This document shows, one piece after another, positions 1 to 9,351 of a stretch of DNA of 64,000 bases. The notes beneath the pieces were generated by a model, which worked only from the letters and a program-made list of their open reading frames with translations, was not told the origin of the DNA and ran no database searches. Each line of letters begins with the position of its first letter. Position 1 is the first letter of the stretch. The stretch lies in NCBI RefSeq assembly GCF_000244915.1, contig NZ_CM001442.1:2232001-2296000 (forward strand), written 5' to 3'. The stretch comes from Bradyrhizobium sp. WSM471. GTDB taxonomy: Bacteria; Pseudomonadota; Alphaproteobacteria; Rhizobiales; Xanthobacteraceae. Position numbers and translations under genes: made by a program.

Positions 1-332
1 GGTTCATTCCTGTGGAGCGTGACGTCATCCGGTGAAATGGTCGCGTTATTTTCTCAAGGCCGCCAAGTCCGCCGACGGAGTCCTCGCGGACGCGGCAACG
101 CTGCGGAAGGGTTAATGCACCCACCGACGCAGTAGCATCGAGATTGACCCAGTAGCGATTGCCGGCCCTCGTTCTAATACCCGTGCCTCTGGCAAAGCTG
201 GGCGGGGCCGCCTGGCAATGGCAAGCACCCCTCGCAGCAAAAGCGCCCGTACGCGAAACGAAGGCTCTTTCACGACTGTAGGTACCCTCCGATGAAGTGG
301 CGCTTTACTACAATATGATCTCGCTATTAGGC
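1..332. other. Left-edge stretch without a recognisable gene
   Basis: No convincing coding frame or RNA gene is seen. Positions about 255-350 resemble positions about 31985-32070: both carry a CCCTCCG-type block followed by a nearly identical stretch around CTTACCTGGACG. This suggests a shared 3' flank downstream of the two leftward small ORFs that end there. Confidence 0.4.
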
Positions 333-665
333 TTACCTGGACGGCTTGGGTTCATTGTGCGCGACGGCTCTCTCCACCTCTGCCATCGTTCTTTCGTAAG
401 CTTTGCGCAGCTGTTCAGCGTGAGCGGCGTTCTCTGGCTCCATGAGATGTGCAACCTTGATCATCAGCTTGTTCAAAAGGTTCGTGACGCGGCCATTTTC
501 CGAATGGCAGCTTCGCAGGACGCTAATCTCTCGACGCATTTCGACGAGATCGAGCGGTTCCTTTGACGGCTTCTGCAAAATCAACTCGCGCGCGTTGTTG
601 GGCGAACGAAGACGACACGCCGAATATGAGAGCGCGCCGACTTTCGCCATGGTGGGCCCGGGCAT
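333..665 (-). CDS. Hypothetical protein, 110 aa, helical and charged
   Basis: I do not recognise this family. The frame encodes a mostly helical, charged protein, with an LVEMRREISVL stretch near residue 40 and an Ala/Glu-rich C-terminal helix (AEQLRKAYERTMAEVERAV). That composition is more protein-like than the overlapping plus-strand frames. The start is uncertain: an ATG at the upstream end is used, but no clear ribosome binding site precedes it, and internal ATGs (the MAKVG or MRREI positions) are possible. It stands alone, facing left, with no operon partner. Confidence 0.42.
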   Translation of the reverse strand: MPGPTMAKVGALSYSACRLRSPNNARELILQKPSKEPLDLVEMRREISVLRSCHSENGRVTNLLNKLMIKVAHLMEPENAAHAEQLRKAYERTMAEVERAVAHNEPKPSR

Positions 666-808
666 GCAATGTCCGGTAAGCGAATCTTAGCGCGGAGTAG
701 AACGCACACAACCAAACTCGCGGATTAACATTGATGCGAAGCTTGCAGGTTAACCGGCCGCACGGGTTTGCAGAGCGTCGATGAGCCAATGGCTTCGACG
801 CCGCCGGA

Positions 809-1120
809 TCATCGTTTTCCACGCACCAGCAAGGTCCACACCGGCGCCTTCCCGTCCCAGCGCCGAAGCCGCCCATAGAATCGCACCCGAACACCAGCCT
901 CTTTCAGGCGCTCGACCACGAGATGCAACGCGATAACGTCGCCCTCTGCCAATTCCACACAACCCTGCTTGCGGGACCAGACCGCACCGGGGAAGCGAAA
1001 CAGGTTGTGCTTCAACCATCGAGCGCCGCGCGCCGATAACGGCTGTAGGTCCACGTGGGTGCCGTCCCGAGGTCGAAGGCCGACGTCCGGAAGGCGGAGT
1101 AGATTTGCGATCCAGCCCAA
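809..1120 (-). CDS. Hypothetical protein, 103 aa, TTG start
   Basis: The product is a basic protein with regular hydrophobic spacing, ending VWTLLVRGKR, and no recognised domain. Its TTG start is supported by a good ribosome binding site, AGGAG, 6 bases upstream. The overlapping frames lack any such signal. Function unknown. It is isolated and faces left, in the same direction as the 110-aa ORF further left. Confidence 0.55.
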   Translation of the reverse strand: MGWIANLLRLPDVGLRPRDGTHVDLQPLSARGARWLKHNLFRFPGAVWSRKQGCVELAEGDVIALHLVVERLKEAGVRVRFYGRLRRWDGKAPVWTLLVRGKR

Positions 1121-1651
1121 AATTAACTCCTAGTCACAATAGTCTTTCGGTGCACATCGTTCGAGCGGCAGCGTCCATTCGGCACTTCGGACGAACCTGC
1201 CTGATTCGGAACGCCAAGCGCCAATAAGCTGTGAGGGCGTCACCACAGCGGGTAGCGGCCAACAAGATGGTAAGCAGGGGAGCGCGGAGGGGAGACTTGG
1301 CGGCAAGCAGGGTTGTCTTGCCGAGGTCTCTTCGGTGAGTCCGTGCGAGCAAAATCTCATTCTCCACCAGTAGATGGTCGCGTCGTCTTATCTGTGGCGG
1401 TTCCGACGAGTATGGAGCGACCACCAGCGCAGCAGCATTTGGGATAGGGTATATCGCCACCTCGCTTAGTATCCGGCGCGGGCCGCCGGCACTTGCCAGA
1501 TAAGCAAGCGGAGTCGCGGCGAGGCCACCGCGACAATAGAAACTAGAGAGCGACGAACGCATGCATCAACGCACACCCACAGCTGGTGACTGAGACGCTT
1601 GCCCACGCAATTGCATGGCTAACCCTATCGCCGCCGCGGTAGCCGCCGTTT
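1121..1651. other. Stretch without a supported gene
   Basis: Leftward frames at 1130-1562 are open but have unnatural composition, no ribosome binding site and no recognisable motif. I see nothing else here. Confidence 0.4.
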
Positions 1652-1990
1652 TCAGGATCGGTCTCGCCACAGATGGGCGAACTTCGCGGCGCTCGAACCA
1701 ACAAGCCCGCCAATAACCTTTTGCGCAGCGTCCGCGATGTGGCCATGGCGGTCAGGCGTGAGATGTTGCAGCAGCTCGAGCGAAACGGCCACACCGAGTA
1801 TGAATATCATCATCAGTGTGAATCGGCGAGGATATGCCACTACGAAGAGAACGCCGAGGGCACCGTAAGCTGCGAAACGCTCGAACCCGGCAGATCCTAA
1901 TTCAGGGCGCAAGCCGATCGGAGAGAGTGTTACAAAGGCGATGGATCCGAGGCCGCACCAGGCAATCAAAATGATTAATTTCCGCATCAT
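1652..1990 (-). CDS. VanZ-like family membrane protein
   Basis: A small integral membrane protein of about 112 residues from the MMRKL start. A first hydrophobic helix (LIILIAWCGLGSIAFVTL) is followed by a polar segment, two more helices (AAYGALGVLFVVAY and FTLMMIFILGVAVSLELLQ) and the motif LELLQHLTPDRHGHIADA. The pattern of a final helix, ELLQ, a Pro/Arg/His loop and a D in a closing helix is typical of the VanZ-like family, whose members in rhizobia have no defined role. The open frame extends 12 codons further up to 2026, but that start would add a charged leader, so the Met pair at 1987-1990 is preferred. No neighbour suggests antibiotic resistance. Confidence 0.68.
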   Translation of the reverse strand: MMRKLIILIAWCGLGSIAFVTLSPIGLRPELGSAGFERFAAYGALGVLFVVAYPRRFTLMMIFILGVAVSLELLQHLTPDRHGHIADAAQKVIGGLVGSSAAKFAHLWRDRS

Positions 1991-2463
1991 GTCGCGAAAA
2001 TAGTGCCTTCTGCACACGCCGTCCACTCCTCAGAGGCTTTCGCGTGGTGGCTGTCAAGAACATCGTTGGCCATGCCTGCAAGGCCCGGCAAGACACCCGT
2101 CCGTTGCGGCTGCGCGTCGCCGAAAACGGAAAGAGGCATGTTGTATAAGAACACTGATAGGCGGAGTGCCGAAGCCGAATGGGTTGGGGTAGCAGACACG
2201 GACCGGCGGCGGCGCCAGTCCAAGAAGCTCAGGATCGCCGTCGAGAGGTTACGGGCGCCGCGTCGGGACACCGTAGGCCAGCCCCTTCGCCGTGGCGGCG
2301 AAACCATTTCCGGGCGCAACGAAGCGAGCCTGAAACACTCCCACCCTAACGTTCCACGGGATGATAAAGAACGGGATGTGGTCATGCTGGCGCTTATCAA
2401 TGTACTTTACGAACAGTTCGTGCAGGCCGCTCTTCTGGGCATCTCCAGCAAATGGGTGAGGCC
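1991..2463. other. Stretch with only ambiguous frames
   Basis: A rightward frame (2003-2467) and leftward frames (1987-2400, 2249-2479) overlap each other. None has a ribosome binding site or recognisable motif, so no gene is called. Confidence 0.35.
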
Positions 2464-2550
2464 ATGACAGAGACGGCAATTGCCACGTTGGCCTTCCTGA
2501 GTGTCGTGATCTTTTTGGCGCACGCCTTTGACGCGTTCAGGATGCGCTGA
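2464..2550 (+). CDS. Small single-span membrane protein, 28 aa
   Basis: A 28-codon gene reading MTETAIATLAFLSVVIFLAH and then eight polar or basic residues. This is one transmembrane helix (about residues 4-20) with a basic C-terminus. GGTGAGG lies 2-3 bases before the ATG, which is tight but usable. Downstream, at 2570-2588, is a perfect 19-base GC-only palindrome that could end the transcript, although no T-run follows. The family and role are unknown. The clean helix pattern is the main support. Confidence 0.48.
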   Translation: MTETAIATLAFLSVVIFLAHAFDAFRMR

Positions 2551-2569
2551 AAGAACAGAAGCACCATGG

Positions 2570-2588
2570 GCGGGCGCGCCGCGCCCGC
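2570..2588. other. Perfect 19-bp GC palindrome
   Basis: GCGGGCGCG, a central C, then CGCGCCCGC: two 9-bp arms around a single base, just downstream of the 28-codon gene. It could be a transcript-end hairpin, but there is no T-tract, so this is only a possibility. Confidence 0.35.
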
Positions 2589-2827
2589 TCCAGTGATTCG
2601 GACTGAGGCCGGATTTGATCGGATTTCGACTCGGACCGCCGGGTTATCTTTCGGTCGTCCCAGTCGCTTTGTCGGCGGATTTCAGGCAGGTTTTGCCTGA
2701 TTTCGGTGAGCCAGTGCTACTAGTCGCCAAATGCGCCGCTTTCGAATTAGCCAAAATGGGAAGTTTCGCCTCATTCCGGACGCATCTCGTGGCAGATTGC
2801 TAAGATTGCCAATGTGGGGACTGGCAA

Positions 2828-3292
2828 ATGCCAAAAGCTATCGTACTTGGGGTGCTTGGCTTAGTCGCAATCTGCGCGATTGCCGCTGGGGGTCGCAGGT
2901 CGGATCCATCCCCTCAGTCAGAGGTGCTTGTAGTATTCGCTGCACCGGCGTCGGCTGCGAGCACGAAGAAATCCGACAGGTTGGAAACTCTTGTGGTGAA
3001 AGACCTGGATCTGCCCAAGCAGATAACGGAGGTGAGCTTCATAGCTGCAGAGCAAGAGCCTCTTCCCGCTCCTCCGATTAGCCGTCCTAGCCAAACACCT
3101 GATTTCATTCCTCGTCACTGGCGCGACCCGTATGCTCCAAAGCCTGAGGCTCAAAAGCACGCGGGCGTCGCAAAGAAGCGGGTCAAGCGAGCCGCCGAAG
3201 AAGTTCAAGCGAGCTTGGCGAAGGAATGCCCAAACGATCGGTTTGCGCCGCTCCTGAGAAAGCTTGGGTTGGCTGCCGCCTGCAACACCTAG
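2828..3292 (+). CDS. Hypothetical membrane-anchored protein, 154 aa (copy 1 of a duplicated family)
   Basis: The N-terminus (MPKAIVLGVLGLVAICAIAA) is an uncleaved-looking membrane anchor followed by GGRRSD. Next is a polar, Pro-rich linker with a conserved core (LPKQITEVSF), then DFIPRHWRDPYAP, a Lys/Ala-rich segment and a C-terminal helix ending FAPLLRKLGLAAACNT. A paralogue of exactly the same length, about two-thirds identical by eye, lies at 27329-27793 on the other strand. Conservation across the whole length and in the upstream flank shows this is a real gene. GGGGA precedes the ATG by 8 bases. The function is unknown; an envelope location is inferred. Confidence 0.72.
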   Translation: MPKAIVLGVLGLVAICAIAAGGRRSDPSPQSEVLVVFAAPASAASTKKSDRLETLVVKDLDLPKQITEVSFIAAEQEPLPAPPISRPSQTPDFIPRHWRDPYAPKPEAQKHAGVAKKRVKRAAEEVQASLAKECPNDRFAPLLRKLGLAAACNT

Positions 3293-3775
3293 AGCAGCGG
3301 TGTGGGATTGGTTTGCCGGGTGGAGAGCACATTCCTCGGCGCTAGGTGTTGATGGACAATCCTCGGGCGCTCGTGCGCGCCAGGGCGATGCGCGATCGGT
3401 TCAGTTCAATGACAGGCTAATCGCCTCGTTGAGATGAACACGAACGCCGTGAGTTTCGCTCCTCTCATCTCGGCCCAGTGCCCCCGGAGGTCGATCTGCA
3501 GCTGCGGTCCGACTGCGCTCAAACTGCGTCTCGCCAGCGCTTCCGCCTTCAGCGCCTTGGCGAGAGGGCTACGGTGTTGCAGTGACCTGCCTCAGTCCGT
3601 CGGCGGCGACCCAGCGGGCTCCTCGAACTGGCCGTAGAGGGCGTCGAGAAGAAGACGAATTTGTTCTGATCGAACATTCGTTTGCTACCCGGCTGCGAAG
3701 GTAACGTCCAACGCGAGGGTGGATTAGACAATGATAAACCTCCTGCCAGAATGGAGATGACCTTTTAGAGCTCGG
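3293..3775. other. Stretch without a supported gene
   Basis: A rightward frame (3434-3637) and a leftward frame (3549-3731) are open but Ser/Arg-rich with no motif or ribosome binding site. I see nothing else. Confidence 0.4.
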
Positions 3776-6700
3776 TTAGCGTGGCTTCCCTTTTCGGCGA
3801 AACGCCGTGCGGCTCCAGTGCTTGTCTGTTGATTTATAACGGACGGGGCAGTGGATGCCGATCACGCGTTGGAGATGGCCGAGATCGAGTACTTGAGTTC
3901 GTCGAAGTAGGCCACCGGGGCGTCCGCTTGCCCACTCCAGCGCAAATGCGCGGGTCAGGAGACCTGGGCCCGTCGAAAGCCAAATCAGATCGGTATCGCC
4001 GCGGTTCATGGCCGCGGTGCCCATATCGAGGGCGCGGACGATGACAGGGTGCTCCGGCGTCACGGCGATGAAATTGTTGCCGATCGAACCGTAGTTCTCC
4101 TGATGCACTGCCAGTGTCGCCTCTGGATGAAGATAGCTGTCGATCGGTGCAAGGGATCGGTCGTCGGCATCGGCATAGATGCCGCCTCGCGCCGCAAGCC
4201 AGGCGAGGCGGAACAGGTCGGCCTGTTGAGCCGGTACGACGGCGCGATCGTAGGCACGAAGGACCTGCACACCGAATTCACGCCTGAGGAATTCTCTCGC
4301 GCTGTCATTATCGAAACAAGTCCAGCGGTGACTTGGGTTGAGTTCCCGCCACGATCCCATCAGCTCAGTCACTTCTTTCGGCGGATCCCGATCCCAGAAT
4401 TGCACGATGTGCCGCGGGATTGGACTCTGAGCTCCCGGATCCGATTTTGGCGGTATTGTAAATTGGCAATTTTGACGCAGCGCGATCGCCAGAAGCATCG
4501 CAGCTGGCGTGTAGTCCGGATAAGCCGCGAGCATCGCTCGCAATCGGCCGAATTGAACTGCGGGATCGCCAGACATGATGCTTTGCAGTTCCGCCAAGGC
4601 ATCGGCATCCAGGACGAACTCGTCGAGCAATTGTCCGACGTGATTTTGCGACGGGCTGAGGGACTGACCTTTGAGGAGAAGCGAGGATCTGCTGACACGA
4701 ATGAAGTTCGCGAGCGCTTTCCGTGATGTATCGATGTCGAGGCTCATCAATGCCGCGCGCGCGAGCTCGAAATGGGCCCATGCATCGCTGGGATTGAGGC
4801 GAATGGCCTCCTGATAGGCCGGGATCGACTCGCCGTAGGCAAATCTGGCCTCGGCAAGCTGCCCGCGAAGCAACTCGACCCGCGCGTGGTCGGTTACGCT
4901 CGAGGCCGGCGTCGGGCCATTCAACTCCTGCTCGGCCAGCACGTAGTCGCCGGTCATGGTCGCAATCTGGACCTTATGCGACCAGAGCCAGAAATTTGGA
5001 CGCGGCGCCTCGGCCAAGGCCTGATCGATCGTCTCTTGCGCCCGGGTCCATTCTCGCAGTTGGCGCAGCAGCTCGATTTCCATCCCAGCCATCTCGGGAT
5101 GCGATCCGAGCCGCTCACGAGCTTCTGCGATCAAGCGGAAAGCTTCATCGCGCGAGCCCGCTTCGAAAGCAGCTCGCGCACCGCCAAGCCATGCCCAAAC
5201 ATTTGTAGGATGTGCGGCCGCTGCGCGGCGATAAATCTCCAGGGCCCCTTCCGCATCGTCGCTTTGCATGGCCAATTCGGCGAGCCCGATTAGGGCTCCG
5301 ACGTGATCGGCCTCGGCGATAAGGGCTTGATCAAGCCATTGTGTCGCAAGCTGCGGGCGGCCGAGCGCACGCTCCTCGCTCGCTGCTTCAACCATCGCCT
5401 GGGCATTGTCCGGGTGATGGGCGATCAGCTGCTTGAACACCACCAGCGCCTCGTCCCGCCGGTCCTGCCGGCGCAGCAGCTGCCCGCGTTGCATCAACGC
5501 ACGCGCTTCCGTGGGAGCCGAGGCAAGCACTCGATTGATGACCGCGGCACTCTCGTCCAGCTGGCCCAGATCTCTCAGCTCGACGGCCACATCAAGGAGC
5601 CGCATTTCGTTGGCTGGCTCAGCAGCCGCCGCCCGGCGGAACGACGCGAGCGCGGCATCGCGATCTCCGCGCCGCCGATGAATGTTGCCGAGAGCCCCGT
5701 AACTCTCGGCGTGATCGGGCTGGCTGGCGATGACCTGCGAGAACAGCTCGGCCGCTTCGTCCAGCCGGTATTGGGCGTCAAGCAGATGACCAAGCGCCAC
5801 GCGGGCGCCGCCATGGTCTGGTTGTGTGGCCAGCACCTCGCGCAGGGCTGTCTCGGCCTGATCTAACTGCCCCAGGCGGCGAAGTGCGTAGCTAAGGCCA
5901 ACCAAGGCCGACGGATTCCCCGGCGCGCGCGTAAGCGCTTCCCGGAAACGCTCAACCGCTTCGGTCGGCCGGCCGAGCTTCAAGAGCACGTGACCGGCCT
6001 CGATGGGCGCGTTCGGATGCGCCGGATCGTCTCCCGTGGCCGCATCAAAAGCGGCCAAGGCCTCGTCGCTGTGTCCGGCGCTTCGGAGCGCATAGCCCAG
6101 TCCAAGGTGTAACTCTCGTGATGCCGGCCAATCCCTCAGGGCGTCCCGGTATTGGGCGGCGGCGTCGTCAAAACGTCCGAGATTTCGCAACGAATTGCAG
6201 ATCTCTTGCCGAATATAAAGTGCCCTTGGATCGACATCGCGAGCACGGTTGAAACAGTCCAGGGAAGCCCCATGGTTGCTGCGGTCTCGCTCGCTGATGC
6301 CAAGCGCGTGCAGCGACCCGGCATTTGTGGGTTGCAGGTCAACCGCACGCCGGAACGCCTCTGCAGCAGGGTCAAGCCTTGCAGCCTTGCGATGCAGCCA
6401 GCCCATCGCGACCCATGCACTGGCATTCGCAGGCTCCTGCTCCAGGACTGCGGTCAAGACCTCGAGGGCCTCGTCGAGGGCGTCGATGTCACGAAGAATA
6501 TGACCCAGTTCTATACGATAACTAATGTCGGTGGGGTCAACCGTAATGAGCTTTCGAAACGTTTCAGCCGCTTCCAGATTGCGGCCCGATTGCTTCAACA
6601 GCCGCGCGAGAGCCGAGATATGTCCCGCATTTGATGGGCCCTGCTCGATGACGTCCTGCAACAGGGCAATGGCGTTGTCGATACGGTTGGTATCGCGAAG

Positions 6701-7252
6701 GATGTTCGCAGCCTCGACCTTCGCGGCAGTGTTCGTGGGGCTGGTCTTTGCGGCCGACAGGAACGCGTCAAGCGCCTGATCGCTGCGGCCCAGCGATTTC
6801 AAAGTGTAACCGAGCCCCATGGATGCGCCCGCATGACCGGGCTCGAGTTCGAGGACGCGCTGAAAGCAGCGCTGGGCCTCCGCGAGATCACGTAGATGCC
6901 TAAAGGTGTGACCCAAGCCGATCAGGCCTGACTTGTTGTCGGCATCAAGCGCAAGGCCGCGCTCGAAGGCATCCCGTGCCTCGGGGATCTGGACGAGGTG
7001 AAGATGATCATAACCGCATTCGATCGCAGCGGTTACGTTCGAAGGGTCAGCATCGGTTGCTCGGGCAAACGCCGCCAGCGATCCGACACGATCATTGGCT
7101 TTCCGGAGTTGCCGGCCTTGCTCGATCAAGCTCCGCGCAGTTTCGGCGGCGTCGGGAGCTGAAAGTCCGGCCAACTTCTCGGTTGCTTCGCTATTTTCTA
7201 ATGGACCTTGCATCGAATGACTTAGATGAGGGGAGCCAATATGGCGGATCAA
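3776..7252 (-). CDS. Large TPR-repeat protein with C-terminal DXD glycosyltransferase domain
   Basis: A 1158-residue protein. Residues about 30-880 are back-to-back tetratricopeptide repeats, with recurring patterns such as ALVGLSYALRRLGQLDQAE and EAAELF. From about residue 945 a glycosyltransferase domain of the sugar-binding DXD type begins (IPRHIVQFWDRDPP). It contains the helix QQADLFRLAWLAARGGIYADADD, whose DAD at about 1028-1030 is the expected metal/nucleotide-sugar site, then a GNNFIAVTPEHP segment. Families with this layout transfer a sugar to surface glycans or proteins; donor and acceptor cannot be told here. The start used is TTG with AGG 5 bases upstream; an ATG at 7213 is the alternative but has no site. 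It points away from a second, broken glycosyltransferase gene, and the rhamnose genes lie just beyond. Confidence 0.85.
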   Translation of the reverse strand: MIRHIGSPHLSHSMQGPLENSEATEKLAGLSAPDAAETARSLIEQGRQLRKANDRVGSLAAFARATDADPSNVTAAIECGYDHLHLVQIPEARDAFERGLALDADNKSGLIGLGHTFRHLRDLAEAQRCFQRVLELEPGHAGASMGLGYTLKSLGRSDQALDAFLSAAKTSPTNTAAKVEAANILRDTNRIDNAIALLQDVIEQGPSNAGHISALARLLKQSGRNLEAAETFRKLITVDPTDISYRIELGHILRDIDALDEALEVLTAVLEQEPANASAWVAMGWLHRKAARLDPAAEAFRRAVDLQPTNAGSLHALGISERDRSNHGASLDCFNRARDVDPRALYIRQEICNSLRNLGRFDDAAAQYRDALRDWPASRELHLGLGYALRSAGHSDEALAAFDAATGDDPAHPNAPIEAGHVLLKLGRPTEAVERFREALTRAPGNPSALVGLSYALRRLGQLDQAETALREVLATQPDHGGARVALGHLLDAQYRLDEAAELFSQVIASQPDHAESYGALGNIHRRRGDRDAALASFRRAAAAEPANEMRLLDVAVELRDLGQLDESAAVINRVLASAPTEARALMQRGQLLRRQDRRDEALVVFKQLIAHHPDNAQAMVEAASEERALGRPQLATQWLDQALIAEADHVGALIGLAELAMQSDDAEGALEIYRRAAAAHPTNVWAWLGGARAAFEAGSRDEAFRLIAEARERLGSHPEMAGMEIELLRQLREWTRAQETIDQALAEAPRPNFWLWSHKVQIATMTGDYVLAEQELNGPTPASSVTDHARVELLRGQLAEARFAYGESIPAYQEAIRLNPSDAWAHFELARAALMSLDIDTSRKALANFIRVSRSSLLLKGQSLSPSQNHVGQLLDEFVLDADALAELQSIMSGDPAVQFGRLRAMLAAYPDYTPAAMLLAIALRQNCQFTIPPKSDPGAQSPIPRHIVQFWDRDPPKEVTELMGSWRELNPSHRWTCFDNDSAREFLRREFGVQVLRAYDRAVVPAQQADLFRLAWLAARGGIYADADDRSLAPIDSYLHPEATLAVHQENYGSIGNNFIAVTPEHPVIVRALDMGTAAMNRGDTDLIWLSTGPGLLTRAFALEWASGRPGGLLRRTQVLDLGHLQRVIGIHCPVRYKSTDKHWSRTAFRRKGKPR

Positions 7253-7460
7253 CGAACCTATTTAACACGGCCCTAGCTGAGGAAAAAATGGGCCGGCGTC
7301 AGAAGGTAAATTGCGGCCATGAAAATGAACTTTACTCTCGGCTCTACCATGAATAGAGGGTTGATATACCCAAAAACGGGATTGGACTTAATTCTAGCAG
7401 GGGGCTGAATGGCGGTGCATCACTTGGTGACCGCCGTAACCGCCTGTAAGGTGGAAATGA

Positions 7461-8230
7461 ATGCCGACAACCCTCGGGATCATTGTTCCCTATCGCGACA
7501 GGTCGGAACACCTTGCGGCACTCATTCCGCACTTACTGGCCTTCTTTGCTCGGGACACGCTCAGCTCGACAGTTGCCGTCCGGATTATGGTTTCAGAGCA
7601 GGCCGGCAATCTTCCCTTCAATCGCGGTTTCGTTAACAACGCTGGATTTCAGGCAATGGCGCCGGACGTCGATTATGTCTGTTTCCATGACGTAGACCTC
7701 TTACCCGAAGAGGCGGACTATCGCCTGTCAGAGAGGCCTGCGATGGCGATATCGGACGGGCTCAACTCTAGCTTCACCCCGGAATTTGTTCGGCAGCTCT
7801 TTAGCGCAGTCGTTTTAATGAGCAAGGAGCACTTTAGCTCGGCGAATGGGTTTTCGAACGACTATTGGGGATGGGGATTCGAGGACGTGGATCTTCGAGA
7901 GAGGCTGCTGCGGGTTGGGTGCAGCATCGAGCATCGCCCGGGTCGCTTCGGCGCTTAGCTCATGTTGATGCCGGAAGCTTTCCGGATGGCGAACCCACGC
8001 CAGCGCATGTTAGAAACAGACTTCGTTATGTGGACCTCTGGTTTGAGCAAGTCGCGCAAGGCTTCATTCGCAAGCGCAAAACTGATGAGTTCTGGAAGCG
8101 CGATGGTTTATCGAATTTAACGAGCATTCAGAAGGTGCATTCGCGGCGTCACTTGGAGCACAGCGGCAAAATTGTTGTGGAGCACATCTTGGTTGAACCC
8201 CTCCATCAGCCGCAACCGGCAGAGGGCTAA
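7461..8230 (+). pseudogene. Frameshifted beta4-galactosyltransferase-like (GT7 type) gene
   Basis: The first frame (from ATG 7461, AAGGTGG about 8 bases upstream) shows the hallmarks of the family: IIVPYRDRSEHL at the N-terminus, FNRGFVNNAGF, CFHDVDLLPE and FSNDYWGWGFEDVDL. It stops at about 7958. The conserved continuation, RRLAHVDAGSFPDGEPTPAH then a Trp/Arg-rich C-terminus, is found in the next frame and runs to 8230. Restoring one C in the CGCTTCGG stretch near 7945 rejoins the two parts into about 256 residues. The gene is therefore broken by a 1-base deletion, unless that is a sequencing error. If functional, it would add a hexose to a surface glycan. Confidence 0.75.
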
Positions 8231-8259
8231 AAAGTCAGCTTAGGACTGATGCCGCAGAT

Positions 8260-9327
8260 CTAAAGCTTTATGCCTACGCGCTTGGCCGTATAGCCCCGCT
8301 CCAAAATTGCGGCCCACCACGGCTTCTGATCGAGATACCACTTCACGGTCTTCTCGATTCCGCTTTCAAAAGTTTCTTCCGCGCGCCAGCCAAGTTGTCG
8401 CTCGAGCTTTGAAGCGTCGATTGCATAGCGATGATCGTGGCCGGGACGGTCACTAACAAACGAAATGAGGTGACGGCGCGATCCATCGCTTGTGGGAGCC
8501 ATGTCATCAAGTAGGTCACAGATTGTCTGGACAACCTGCAGATTGGTACGTTCGTTACGGCCACCGACGTTATAGGTCTCGCCGATGTTGCCTCGTTCGA
8601 GAACCGTCGTCAGAGCCTTGGCATGATCCTCGACATAGAGCCAGTCGCGGATATTCTTGCCGTCGCCATAGACCGGCAACGGTTCACCCGCGAGACCCTT
8701 GATGATCATGTGCGGGATCAGCTTCTCCGGAAAGTGAAACGGCCCGTAATTGTTCGAACAATTCGTCACCAGCGTCGGCAGATCGTAAGTCTCCCGCCAA
8801 GCGCGTACCAGATGATCAGACGAAGCTTTGCTGGCAGAGTAGGGGGAGTTCGGGGCGTAGGCTGTCGTCTCCGTGAAGAGCCCCTCATCGCCCAGCGAGC
8901 CGAAGACCTCGTCGGTGGATATGTGGAGGAAGCGGAACGACGCACGCTTCTCGGGGGACAGGGTTCGCCAATGGCGTAGGGTCTCTTGCAGGATCGTGAA
9001 AGTACCTACGATGTTGGTCTGAACAAATTCACCTGGACCATCGATTGAGCGGTCGACATGGCTCTCGGCGGCGAGATTCATCACCGCGTCGGGTTGATAC
9101 TTCTCGAACAACTTGCGAAGTGAGGCGCCTTCGCAAATGCACTGCTTCTCGAACTGATAATGCGGATTGCCTTCGGCGCCAGGTAAGGAGTCGAGATTAG
9201 CCGCGTAGGTGAGCTTATCGATGTTGACAACGCGCGCATGTGTATCGCGCAACAAATGTCGCACCACGGCAGAGCCGATGAAGCCGGCCCCCCCAGTCAC
9301 GAAGATCGTTGAGCCTTTGAAGCGCAT
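8260..9327 (-). CDS. rfbB: dTDP-glucose 4,6-dehydratase
   Basis: This enzyme converts dTDP-glucose to dTDP-4-keto-6-deoxyglucose, the second step of dTDP-L-rhamnose synthesis, in the cytoplasm. It is an extended short-chain dehydrogenase with the NAD-binding [10 protein letters not shown] at residues 11-20, the catalytic STDEVFG at about 137-143, YSASK at 163-167 and [17 protein letters not shown]. Its length of 355 is normal for the family. GGAGGG lies 9 bases before the ATG. It follows rfbA by 24 bases on the same strand, so the two are almost certainly one transcript, opposed by the rfbC-rfbD pair. Confidence 0.95.
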   Translation of the reverse strand: MRFKGSTIFVTGGAGFIGSAVVRHLLRDTHARVVNIDKLTYAANLDSLPGAEGNPHYQFEKQCICEGASLRKLFEKYQPDAVMNLAAESHVDRSIDGPGEFVQTNIVGTFTILQETLRHWRTLSPEKRASFRFLHISTDEVFGSLGDEGLFTETTAYAPNSPYSASKASSDHLVRAWRETYDLPTLVTNCSNNYGPFHFPEKLIPHMIIKGLAGEPLPVYGDGKNIRDWLYVEDHAKALTTVLERGNIGETYNVGGRNERTNLQVVQTICDLLDDMAPTSDGSRRHLISFVSDRPGHDHRYAIDASKLERQLGWRAEETFESGIEKTVKWYLDQKPWWAAILERGYTAKRVGIKL

Positions 9328-9351
9328 CTGGAGCGCCCTCCGTGATTGAAA

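Noticed and set aside
2003..2467. A 154-codon rightward frame overlapping the VanZ-like gene's upstream region
   Set aside because: Composition is unnatural, there is no ribosome binding site, and it has no relation to the two real 154-residue paralogues despite the same length.
4049..6634. Rightward frames of 160-225 codons inside the TPR-glycosyltransferase gene
   Set aside because: They lie antisense to a strongly supported TPR/GT reading frame and show no domain or start signal.
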